From the NCBI GenBank assembly GCA_023139255.1, contig JAGLNY010000379.1:1-7574 (forward strand): 7,574 nt of DNA, given 5' to 3'. This stretch comes from Spirochaetales bacterium. GTDB lineage: Bacteria > Spirochaetota > Spirochaetia > JABMQR01. Below, piece after piece: positions 1-5,861 of the stretch. The first letter of the stretch is position 1, and every line of letters starts with the position of its first letter. Both the position numbers and the translations under genes were made by a program. The notes beneath the pieces are model-generated. The model was not told the origin of the DNA. It searched no databases and saw only the letters and a program-made list of their open reading frames with translations.

Positions 1-1584
1 GAACCAAACGGATATCTTCATATCGGCCACGCTAAGGCATTCTGCCTGAATTTCGAACTGGCAAAAAAGTATAATGGGGTTTGCCATCTTCGCTTTGATG
101 ATACAAATCCTGCCAAAGAAGAAATTGAGTATATTGAGTCTATTAAGCGGGATATTGCCTGGTTAGGATATCACTGGGAACCACATGAGTATTTCGCTTC
201 AGATTATTTTACTAAAATCTATGAAATAGCGGTTAATCTTATAAAAATGGGAAAAGCCTATGTTGACAGTCTCACACCAGAACAGGTACGCGAATTTCGC
301 GGGACCCTTACACAACCCGGGACAAACAGTCCTGACAGAGAGCGACCCATTGATGAAAACCTGAAACTTTTTGAGGAAATGAAAGACGGGAAATATCCTG
401 ACGGCAAATTGATTCTACGGGCAAAAATTGATATGAAATCGCCAAATCTTAATATGCGTGACCCTACTCTTTTCCGAATCAAAAAAATTGACCATCACAG
501 AACAGGTGACATTTGGAGTATTTATCCCATGTATGATTTCACACATCCTATTTCCGATGCTGTTGAGAGGATAACCCATTCTCTCTGTTCTTTAGAATTT
601 GAGGATCACCGACCGCTTTATGACTGGGTTGTAGAAAATTCCGGATTGGATTCCAGACCTCATCAATATGAATTTGCCAGGCTAAACCTTACTTACACAG
701 TTATGAGCAAGAGAATTTTGCTTAAACTCGTTCAGGATGGATATGTTTCAGGCTGGGATGACCCAAGAATGCCTACTCTATCCGGTTTACGCAGGCGCGG
801 TTTCTCACCTGAATCAATACGCGATTTTACCGGAAAAATTGGTATCTCAAAAGCAAATAGTACTGTTGATTATGCACTTTTGGATCATTGTGTGCGTGAA
901 GACCTGAACAAAAGATCGCTCAGAATTATGGCTGTCCTGGACCCAATTAAAGTGGTGATTGATAATTACCCTGAAAATTCTACAGAATGGTTTGAAGCAG
1001 AGAATAATCCTGAAGACCCAAGTGCCGGATCAAGGAAAATGCCATTCTCAAGAATTCTCTATATTGAGAAAGATGACTTTATGGAAAATCCGCCTAAGAA
1101 ATATTTCAGACTTTCACCCGGGAAAGAGATTCGTTTAAAACATGCGTATTATATTACCTGCACAAATGTAATAAAAGCCGGAGATAAGATTACTGAGATT
1201 CACTGCTCATATGATCCTGAATCAAAAGGAGGAAGTACTCCTGATGGAAGAAAAGTCAGGGGAACAAGTCATTGGGTAAGTGCAGAACATGCTGCTGATT
1301 GTGAAGTACGTCTATATGACCGTTTATTTACTGCTGAAAATCCCGGGAAAACCACCGGCAATATTCTTGATGATATTAACTCAGATTCAATTAAGATCCT
1401 CAAAGGCTGCAAAGTAGAAAGCAGTGTAAGAAACTTAACACATGAACAGCATGTTCAATTTTTTAGAACCGGCTATTTCTGTATTGACTCAATTGATTCA
1501 AATCCTGAATATCCGGTATTTAATAGAACGATTCCATTAAGGGATTCATGGGATAAGCTTAAGAAAAAAATGGGAATAATATAG
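1..1584 (+). CDS. glnS: Glutaminyl-tRNA synthetase, 5'-truncated
   Basis: Class I aminoacyl-tRNA synthetase that charges tRNA-Gln with glutamine in the cytoplasm. The frame is open from base 1, well upstream of the first ATG at 247, so the gene enters from the left edge. 527 residues are visible. They begin EPNGYLHIGHAK, which carries the HIGH ATP-binding motif at visible residues 7-10. The second class I signature, VMSKR, is at residues 234-238, preceded by RLNLTYT, and WDDPRMPTLSGLRRRG follows it. These are hallmarks of GlnRS rather than GluRS. The remainder matches the two C-terminal anticodon-binding beta-barrels and ends canonically with VFNRTIPLRDSW, without an added YqeY-like domain. 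Compared with the 554-residue E. coli enzyme, only about 30 N-terminal residues are missing. Its presence implies direct glutaminylation rather than sole dependence on the GatCAB amidotransferase route. The promoter lies outside the window. Confidence 0.97.
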   Translation, partial: EPNGYLHIGHAKAFCLNFELAKKYNGVCHLRFDDTNPAKEEIEYIESIKRDIAWLGYHWEPHEYFASDYFTKIYEIAVNLIKMGKAYVDSLTPEQVREFRGTLTQPGTNSPDRERPIDENLKLFEEMKDGKYPDGKLILRAKIDMKSPNLNMRDPTLFRIKKIDHHRTGDIWSIYPMYDFTHPISDAVERITHSLCSLEFEDHRPLYDWVVENSGLDSRPHQYEFARLNLTYTVMSKRILLKLVQDGYVSGWDDPRMPTLSGLRRRGFSPESIRDFTGKIGISKANSTVDYALLDHCVREDLNKRSLRIMAVLDPIKVVIDNYPENSTEWFEAENNPEDPSAGSRKMPFSRILYIEKDDFMENPPKKYFRLSPGKEIRLKHAYYITCTNVIKAGDKITEIHCSYDPESKGGSTPDGRKVRGTSHWVSAEHAADCEVRLYDRLFTAENPGKTTGNILDDINSDSIKILKGCKVESSVRNLTHEQHVQFFRTGYFCIDSIDSNPEYPVFNRTIPLRDSWDKLKKKMGII

Positions 1585-1601
1585 AAAGAATAGTGGTTGA
1601 A

Positions 1602-2540
1602 CTACTGTTTCCTTATAATCCAACACTTATGTGGCAATCTTTTTCGTGAATAACCAGGGGGGATTGTCTCATAGGTTATGTCTTTTACTGCAAGTTCCCT
1701 AAAAAGGTGTCTCTCTAATTTGAATGTGCTGAGATTTGTAGAAAACAGCAATGATCCGTTTTTATTTAAAAGCCGGCTGCATTGTCTAATATACGCTGAA
1801 TGATCTCTCTGGATATTGAAGGTCAGGTCTGTTTTTCTGCTGTTCGAGAAACTTGGCGGGTCAAGAATTATTAAATCATATCTTTCTTTCTGCTTTTCGG
1901 CTAATCCAAGAAAGCTTTTGCAATCATCCTGAATAAAACGAAATGTATCTTTTACCAGTGAGTTTAGTTCCATGTTTTTCTTTGCCCATTTTAGATATGT
2001 CCCGGACAAATCAACAGAAACAATCTCCTTTGCCCAGCCTGCAGCTGCATACACACTAAATGAACCGGTATAACAGAAAAGATTAAGAATAGATTTTTGT
2101 GCAGATTCCTGCATGACAAGCTCACGTGTAACAGAGTGATCGAGAAAAAGACCAGTATCGCTGTATTGATTAAGATCAACTAAAAAACGTAACCCATTTT
2201 CTGACACAACAACCTGTTTTGGAGGTTCATTCGATTTTTCATGCTGCTGATGATTTTGCAGTTTGTTCCTGAATTTATAATTCACAGCATCCCTATTGAA
2301 ATACATCATCGAAGCTGCTGCACTACAGAGAGATTCAGGATTAACTTTTTCATCATCAGCTATAACTCCATAATCAGTTATAAGAATAGAATCCTTATAA
2401 AGATCTACTGTAACAGGCAGCTCCTGAATGTTCTGGTCATATACACGCATACAGTTTGTTGCTTCAGGTGCATACAATTTCCGAAGTTCCTGATAGTTTC
2501 TTTTAAGCAGCTTTCCAAAATCTTTCAATAAATAGCTCAT
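1602..2540 (-). CDS. rlmK: Stand-alone RlmK-type 23S rRNA guanine-N7 methyltransferase
   Basis: Class I SAM-dependent methyltransferase of 312 residues. It resembles the C-terminal half of the E. coli RlmKL fusion, which makes m7G2069 in 23S rRNA. Visible motifs are DTGLFLDH at 128-135, the SAM-binding loop NLFCYTGSFSVYAA at 153-166, VDLS at 176-179 with TYLKWAKKN after it, QDDC at 204-207, and the catalytic-type DPPSFSNS at 227-234 followed by FNIQRDH. The DTGLFLDH and DPPSFSNS blocks separate it from the related RlmI (m5C1962) family, and there is no N-terminal PUA domain. The RlmL (m2G2445) half with its THUMP domain is absent, so any RlmL must be encoded elsewhere. I chose the ATG at 2540 rather than the one at 2654: it has an AAAAGG site 7 bases upstream, a plausible promoter just before it, and the upstream extension does not look like protein of this family. 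It converges on glnS with a 17-bp gap. Target specificity is inferred from family resemblance. Confidence 0.88.
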   Translation of the reverse strand: MSYLLKDFGKLLKRNYQELRKLYAPEATNCMRVYDQNIQELPVTVDLYKDSILITDYGVIADDEKVNPESLCSAAASMMYFNRDAVNYKFRNKLQNHQQHEKSNEPPKQVVVSENGLRFLVDLNQYSDTGLFLDHSVTRELVMQESAQKSILNLFCYTGSFSVYAAAGWAKEIVSVDLSGTYLKWAKKNMELNSLVKDTFRFIQDDCKSFLGLAEKQKERYDLIILDPPSFSNSRKTDLTFNIQRDHSAYIRQCSRLLNKNGSLLFSTNLSTFKLERHLFRELAVKDITYETIPPGYSRKRLPHKCWIIRKQ

Positions 2541-2547
2541 ATATTTG

Positions 2548-2553
2548 CCTTTT
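2548..2553 (-). promoter_or_regulatory. Ribosome binding site that sets the rlmK start
   Basis: On the minus strand AAAAGG lies 7 bases before the ATG at 2540-2538. It favours this start over the longer in-frame possibility at 2654, which would extend the protein by 38 residues into the divergent spacer. Confidence 0.6.
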
Positions 2554-2577
2554 TTTCTTTTATCATTTACTATATTG

Positions 2578-2607
2578 ATTATATATGATGTTGTGTTAAA
2601 TGTACAA
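2578..2607 (-). promoter_or_regulatory. Putative sigma-70 promoter for rlmK
   Basis: Reading the minus strand, a perfect -10 box TATAAT (2583-2578) is preceded by a weak -35 TTGTAC (2607-2602) with an 18-bp spacer. Transcription would begin near 2570, leaving a leader of about 30 bases that includes the ribosome binding site. The -35 matches consensus poorly, so confidence rests on the -10 and its position. Confidence 0.45.
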
Positions 2608-2710
2608 TATTGAGGATTTTTTACCAGCAAGTACGCTATTCTTTTTGTTTGCATACGGTTTCTATTGATGAAAAATCAGATCCGGATTTTGCAGATTATC
2701 AAATATTGCA

Positions 2711-2715
2711 GAGGG
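2711..2715 (+). promoter_or_regulatory. Ribosome binding site that sets the start of the 153-residue gene
   Basis: GAGGG lies 6 bases before the ATG at 2722. The alternative upstream ATGs at 2665 and 2668 have no comparable site. Confidence 0.65.
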
Positions 2716-2721
2716 ATATTA

Positions 2722-3183
2722 ATGGATCAGGATACAAAAGAATTTCTTCACTCCCTGGAACAGGAAAACGGCGGTAAAATCATTTTTAAAACTTATGCTG
2801 TCCTTATTGGATTCACCAATGAAAAAAATATTAATCTGGGTGGATTACTGTATATTATTAACGACACACTATATTTTGAGGATTTTGAGAAGCAGGGAGG
2901 ACTATTCAGCCTGATCCCTTTAAAAAAAACAAGATCTTACAAGAAATATAAAACAAGTATTGATATAAACTCAATCAAAACTTTTTTTTCTGTTAAAATT
3001 GCTTCAGCTAAAGCAGTTGTTGGCGGAAAAAAATCCGAATCCCAACTGAGGCCTGTAAATGGGCTGAAAAAGAAACTATTCCAGACAGCTGTTTATCTAT
3101 CAAGAACCGGGAAACCGGGTTTGCTGCTGGAGGTTATTGATGATAACACGTTCATGGATGCTATTACGAAGGAGTTACAATGA
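2722..3183 (+). CDS. Conserved-looking protein of unknown function, first gene of the mutase operon
   Basis: I do not recognise this 153-residue protein. It has no signal peptide, no membrane segment and no obvious catalytic motif, so it is probably cytoplasmic. It starts MDQDTKEFLHSLEQENGG. Residues 19-65 alternate hydrophobic and polar stretches with an INLGGLLYIINDTLYFEDFE segment (37-56), suggesting consecutive beta-strands. This resembles a small beta-barrel such as a PH-like domain, but that is only an impression. The middle is lysine-rich (residues 68-77 and 103-118), and the C-terminal end (143-153) looks like a capping helix. The stop codon overlaps the start of the phosphomannomutase gene (ATGA at 3180-3183), which implies translational coupling and perhaps a shared role in hexose-phosphate or glycan metabolism. 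I see no convincing promoter in the 181-bp spacer before it. The start was chosen because GAGGG lies 6 bases upstream. Confidence 0.8.
   Translation: MDQDTKEFLHSLEQENGGKIIFKTYAVLIGFTNEKNINLGGLLYIINDTLYFEDFEKQGGLFSLIPLKKTRSYKKYKTSIDINSIKTFFSVKIASAKAVVGGKKSESQLRPVNGLKKKLFQTAVYLSRTGKPGLLLEVIDDNTFMDAITKELQ
3169..3174 (+). promoter_or_regulatory. Strong ribosome binding site inside the preceding gene
   Basis: AAGGAG lies 5 bases before the ATG at 3180 and within the last codons of the 153-residue gene. Together with the ATGA overlap it supports coupled but independently efficient translation of the mutase. Confidence 0.75.
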
Positions 3184-4523
3184 ATGCATTTAAAGCATAT
3201 GACATCAGAGGTGTATACAACAAGGATTTTAATAAAGAAGATGTTTACAAAATTGGGTTTTTTATACCAAAACTCCTTAATACTGACAGGATTCTTATAG
3301 GCCGGGATGTCAGGACTACATCTGAAGAAGTATTTTCTTCTTTATGTGAAGGAATAAATGATGCTGGCGCTGATGCTGTCTCAATCGGCCTTGCTACAAC
3401 CCCTATGGTTTATTTTGCTACATCCAAACTTGGTTTTGATGGTTCCGTCCAAATAACCGCTAGTCATAACCCTAAAGAATATAATGGCCTTAAAATTTCA
3501 AAAACCAATTCACTTCCGGTTGGAGCTGATTCCGGTCTTAAAGAACTTGAAAATATGTTTCTAACGATGGAAGTAGTCCCGGTAGCAAAAGAACATAAAG
3601 GCTCTGTTCAAAAAATCGATATCAAACCGGATTACCTGACTTTCCTAAAAAAATATGTACCGGAAAACAATACCCTCAATCTGACAATCGACTGCTCGAA
3701 CGGAATGGCAATCCTTCTCATAAAGGATCTTCTTGGCAATTCACCAAATTACTTATTTGATGTACTGGACGGGACTTTTCCCAACCATGAACCAAATCCA
3801 CTTGAAGAGGAAAACGTTATACCCTTAAAAGAGGCTGTAATCGCTAACAAAAGTGACCTCGGTATTATTTTCGACGGTGACGCTGACAGGGTTATGTTTG
3901 TTGATGAAAAAGGGAGATTTATCCAGCCGGATATTATTACTGCAGTTCTTGGTGATTATTTACTTAAAAATGAGACCGGATGGGTACATCAGGATATACG
4001 TACATCCCGATCCACAACAGAACATCTTGAAAAATTAGGGGCTAAGGTTAATACCTGGAAAGTTGGGCATTCATTTGCAAAAATCAAATTACGCGAGCTT
4101 GATGCTATTTTCGGCGGTGAGCTGTCCGGCCATTACTATTTCAGGGATTTTTTCTATTGTGACTCAGGAATGCTGGCCTCACTCATAGTTCTCCAGGTTG
4201 CCGGGGATTTGAAAAGAAAAGGTATTACTTTTTCCTCCTATATCGACTCAATAATTTCATATGCGGCTTCAGGTGAAATAAACTTCAGGATTGCCCTGAA
4301 GCAGGAAGCAATGGAAACGCTTAAATCCATTTTTACAGAAAGATACAAGGTTGAAAAAATACTTGATTTTGATGGATATAGAATTGAATTTGAGGACTGG
4401 TGGTTCAATGTCAGGCTTTCGAATACTGAACCCTATTTACGTCTTGTGGCAGAGGCGAAAACACAGGAAAAGCTTGAAAAGTATTTGGCAGAAATTAAGA
4501 CAGTTCTCAAAGATTTTGAATAA
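3180..4523 (+). CDS. manB: Phosphomannomutase/phosphoglucomutase
   Basis: Alpha-D-phosphohexomutase of 447 residues that interconverts hexose 6-phosphate and hexose 1-phosphate (mannose and/or glucose), feeding GDP-mannose or UDP-glucose synthesis in the cytoplasm. All four family signatures are present in order: the substrate-site start FKAYDIRG (4-11); the phosphoserine loop TASHNP (93-98, Ser95); the magnesium loop DGDADR (232-237); the sugar-binding loop GELSGHY (313-319) followed by RDFFYCDSGM; and the phosphate-binding loop RLSNTEP (412-418). Length is typical of the bacterial PMM/PGM group. GELSGHYYFRD and RLSNTEPYLRL favour the PMM/PGM class over phosphoglucosamine mutase. Sequence alone does not settle mannose versus glucose preference, so the manB symbol is tentative. 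The gene overlaps its upstream neighbour by four bases, and galE follows 72 bases downstream. Confidence 0.93.
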   Translation: MNAFKAYDIRGVYNKDFNKEDVYKIGFFIPKLLNTDRILIGRDVRTTSEEVFSSLCEGINDAGADAVSIGLATTPMVYFATSKLGFDGSVQITASHNPKEYNGLKISKTNSLPVGADSGLKELENMFLTMEVVPVAKEHKGSVQKIDIKPDYLTFLKKYVPENNTLNLTIDCSNGMAILLIKDLLGNSPNYLFDVLDGTFPNHEPNPLEEENVIPLKEAVIANKSDLGIIFDGDADRVMFVDEKGRFIQPDIITAVLGDYLLKNETGWVHQDIRTSRSTTEHLEKLGAKVNTWKVGHSFAKIKLRELDAIFGGELSGHYYFRDFFYCDSGMLASLIVLQVAGDLKRKGITFSSYIDSIISYAASGEINFRIALKQEAMETLKSIFTERYKVEKILDFDGYRIEFEDWWFNVRLSNTEPYLRLVAEAKTQEKLEKYLAEIKTVLKDFE

Positions 4524-4527
4524 AACA

Positions 4528-4565
4528 GAAGTTATTGATTTGCATATAAACAAATCAATAACTTC
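4528..4565 (+). repeat. Perfect 15-bp inverted repeat between the mutase gene and galE
   Basis: The arm at 4528-4542 (GAAGTTATTGATTTG) is the exact reverse complement of 4551-4565, with an 8-base loop CATATAAA. It begins 5 bases after the mutase stop and ends 21 bases before the galE ribosome binding site. The stem is AT-rich (4 GC pairs of 15) and no T-tract follows, so it does not read as a standard intrinsic terminator. It could be an mRNA-stabilising hairpin, a partial terminator that tunes galE, or a DNA operator. Confidence 0.85.
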
Positions 4566-4586
4566 AAATCTATGCATAGATTAAAC

Positions 4587-4590
4587 AAGG
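4587..4590 (+). promoter_or_regulatory. Ribosome binding site that sets the galE start
   Basis: AAGG lies 5 bases before the ATG at 4596 and 8 bases before the ATG at 4599. Either could be used. Both are better placed than the upstream in-frame ATG at 4572, which lies before this site. Confidence 0.6.
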
Positions 4591-4595
4591 ATATA

Positions 4596-5564
4596 ATGAT
4601 GAGAGTTTTACTTTTAGGCGGCGCTGGTTATATTGGAACGCATGTTGCCCTGGATTTTATCGAACGCGGTGATTCAGTTGGTATTTATGATAATCTTTCT
4701 TCAGGTTTTATGAAAAACATTCTACCGGAATCAACATTTTATCAGGGGGATATTCTTGATGCTGCCCGGCTTGGTGAAGTGTTGTCGATAGGCTGGGATG
4801 CTGTTGTGCACCTTGCTGCATTTAAAGCTGCAGGTGAATCTATGACAAATCCTGAAAAATATTCAATTAATAATATCACCGGATCACTCAATATTATCAT
4901 TGGCTGCATCAAACATAACATTAAAAATTTTGTACTTTCATCCTCAGCCGCCGTTTATGGTGAACCGGCATACATACCAATTGATGAGAAGCATCCCACA
5001 AACCCGGAAAATTATTACGGATATACAAAACTGGCTATCGAACGGCACCTTGAGTGGTATAGTAATCTTAAAGGATTAAATTATGCCTCTTTACGATACT
5101 TTAATGCAGCAGGATATGATTCTAACGGAAGAATGACCGGCATAGAGCGGGATCCCGCTAACCTGATTCCTGTTGTCATGGAAGCTGCTTTGGGAAAAAG
5201 AAAATTATTAAAGATTTTCGGCAATGACTATGATACGAGGGATGGCACCGGCGTTAGGGATTATATCCATGTTTCTGATCTGGCAGACGGACATGTAAAA
5301 GCGGTAGATTATATTGTTTCTAAAAACAAAAACCTCACGGTTAATCTTGGAAGTGAACATGGTCTCAGTGTCCTTGAGATTCTTAATGAGTCAAGAAAAG
5401 TTTCAGGCAGGGAAATACCGGCTGAAATTACCGCAAGAAGACCCGGGGATCCAGCTGGCCTTATAGCATCTTCCTCCAAAGCTAAAAAACTTCTTGGATG
5501 GAAACCGAAATACAGTTCAATAGAAACTATTATAAGTACAACCTGGGCTGTATATAAACAATAA
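4596..5564 (+). CDS. galE: UDP-glucose 4-epimerase
   Basis: Extended short-chain dehydrogenase/reductase of 322 residues that interconverts UDP-glucose and UDP-galactose with tightly bound NAD in the cytoplasm. The N-terminal Rossmann motif is GGAGYIG (8-14), with GDILD at 51-55 and HLAAFKAAGES at 72-82. The catalytic serine is in SSSAAVYG (Ser117), and the YxxxK pair is Tyr141 and Lys145 in YYGYTKLAIE. RYFNAAG (167-173), GVRDYIHVSDLA (219-230) and the C-terminal RRPGDPAGLIASS (281-293) are typical GalE sugar-nucleotide-binding segments. Length is slightly below the 338 residues of E. coli GalE. It follows the mutase gene in the same direction and probably shares its transcript, giving a route from glucose 6-phosphate toward UDP-galactose if a UTP-glucose-1-phosphate uridylyltransferase acts between them. 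That enzyme is not in the window. Activity on N-acetylated UDP-sugars cannot be excluded. The start could also be the adjacent ATG at 4599. Confidence 0.93.
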   Translation: MMRVLLLGGAGYIGTHVALDFIERGDSVGIYDNLSSGFMKNILPESTFYQGDILDAARLGEVLSIGWDAVVHLAAFKAAGESMTNPEKYSINNITGSLNIIIGCIKHNIKNFVLSSSAAVYGEPAYIPIDEKHPTNPENYYGYTKLAIERHLEWYSNLKGLNYASLRYFNAAGYDSNGRMTGIERDPANLIPVVMEAALGKRKLLKIFGNDYDTRDGTGVRDYIHVSDLADGHVKAVDYIVSKNKNLTVNLGSEHGLSVLEILNESRKVSGREIPAEITARRPGDPAGLIASSSKAKKLLGWKPKYSSIETIISTTWAVYKQ

Positions 5565-5640
5565 TTTTTATAAAAAGTATTTGCTTAGATATTTTTTTTT
5601 ATAAATGATTTGTTGTAAATGGGAAATCTTTAATAATTTA

Positions 5641-5669
5641 TTGACAATCATACTCTATTTGTGTAAATT
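5641..5669 (+). promoter_or_regulatory. Near-consensus sigma-70 promoter for tRNA-Asn
   Basis: A perfect -35 TTGACA (5641-5646) and a -10 TAAATT (5664-5669, 4 of 6 matches) are separated by the optimal 17 bp. Transcription would start near 5676 and leave a leader of about 40 bases to be removed by RNase P. Confidence 0.75.
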
Positions 5670-5673
5670 GTCA
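5642..5673 (+). repeat. TGACAAT inverted repeat spanning the tRNA promoter
   Basis: TGACAAT at 5642-5648 is matched by its reverse complement ATTGTCA at 5667-5673, with centres 25 bp apart. One arm overlaps the -35 box and the other the end of the -10 box. It may be an operator or chance, because each arm overlaps promoter elements that constrain the sequence. Confidence 0.5.
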
Positions 5674-5716
5674 TTCGATCAGTGTATAACAGATTACGTT
5701 ATTCATTGGCATTCAT

Positions 5717-5789
5717 TCCCCTGTAGCTCAGTTGGTAGAGCGGGTGACTGTTAATCACTAGGTCGGCGGTTCGAGTCCGTCCGGGGGAG
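5717..5789 (+). tRNA. tRNA-Asn (anticodon GUU)
   Basis: A complete 73-base cloverleaf can be folded by hand. The acceptor stem TCCCCTG (5717-5723) pairs with CGGGGGA (5782-5788), with one T-G wobble. The D arm is GCTC/GAGC (5726-5729 with 5738-5741) and its loop contains GG. The anticodon stem GGTGA/TCACT (5743-5747 with 5755-5759) encloses CTGTTAA, with anticodon GTT at 5750-5752. The T arm is GGCGG/CCGTC around TTCGAGT. The discriminator base is G at 5789, as expected for tRNA-Asn. The 3' CCA is not encoded (CTA follows), so a CCA-adding nucleotidyltransferase must finish it. It stands alone, with its own promoter and terminator. Confidence 0.97.
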
Positions 5790-5822
5790 CTAAGTACAAC
5801 TAATAATAGTATATATTATACG

Positions 5823-5846
5823 ACCCAACTTTTGTTGGGTTTTTTT
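5823..5846 (+). terminator. Intrinsic terminator of tRNA-Asn
   Basis: A 7-bp stem ACCCAAC (5823-5829) / GTTGGGT (5834-5840) with a TTTT loop is followed directly by a T-run ending at 5846. On the opposite strand no T-run follows the hairpin, so it acts mainly on rightward transcripts from the tRNA gene. Confidence 0.93.
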
Positions 5847-5861
5847 ATGAGCACAAAACAT

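Noticed and set aside
247..1584. glnS starting at the ATG at 247
   Set aside because: The frame is open to base 1 and the upstream codons contain the HIGH motif, so 247 is an internal methionine.
1586..1610. Bidirectional terminator between glnS and rlmK
   Set aside because: The only hairpin (AGTGGT/ACTACT, around 1592-1606) is 6 bp with a wobble pair, overlaps the rlmK stop codon and has no proper T-run.
2241..2531. Rightward 96-residue open frame inside rlmK
   Set aside because: It is antisense to a well-supported gene and has no recognisable protein character. Similar shadow frames at 258-482, 1991-2179, 3853-4038, 4351-4584, 6353-6583 and 6605-6850 were dropped for the same reason.
2541..2654. 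N-terminal extension of rlmK from an ATG at 2654
   Set aside because: The extension covers the likely promoter, has no ribosome binding site and does not look like this family. The ATG at 2540 has a good site.
2665..2721. Longer start for the 153-residue gene
   Set aside because: The ATGs at 2665 and 2668 lack a ribosome binding site, while GAGGG stands just before the ATG at 2722.
5563..5602. Terminator after galE
   Set aside because: There is a T-run at 5592-5600 and an AT-only palindrome near 5565-5576, but no GC-containing stem joined to the T-run. The end of the operon transcript cannot be placed from sequence.
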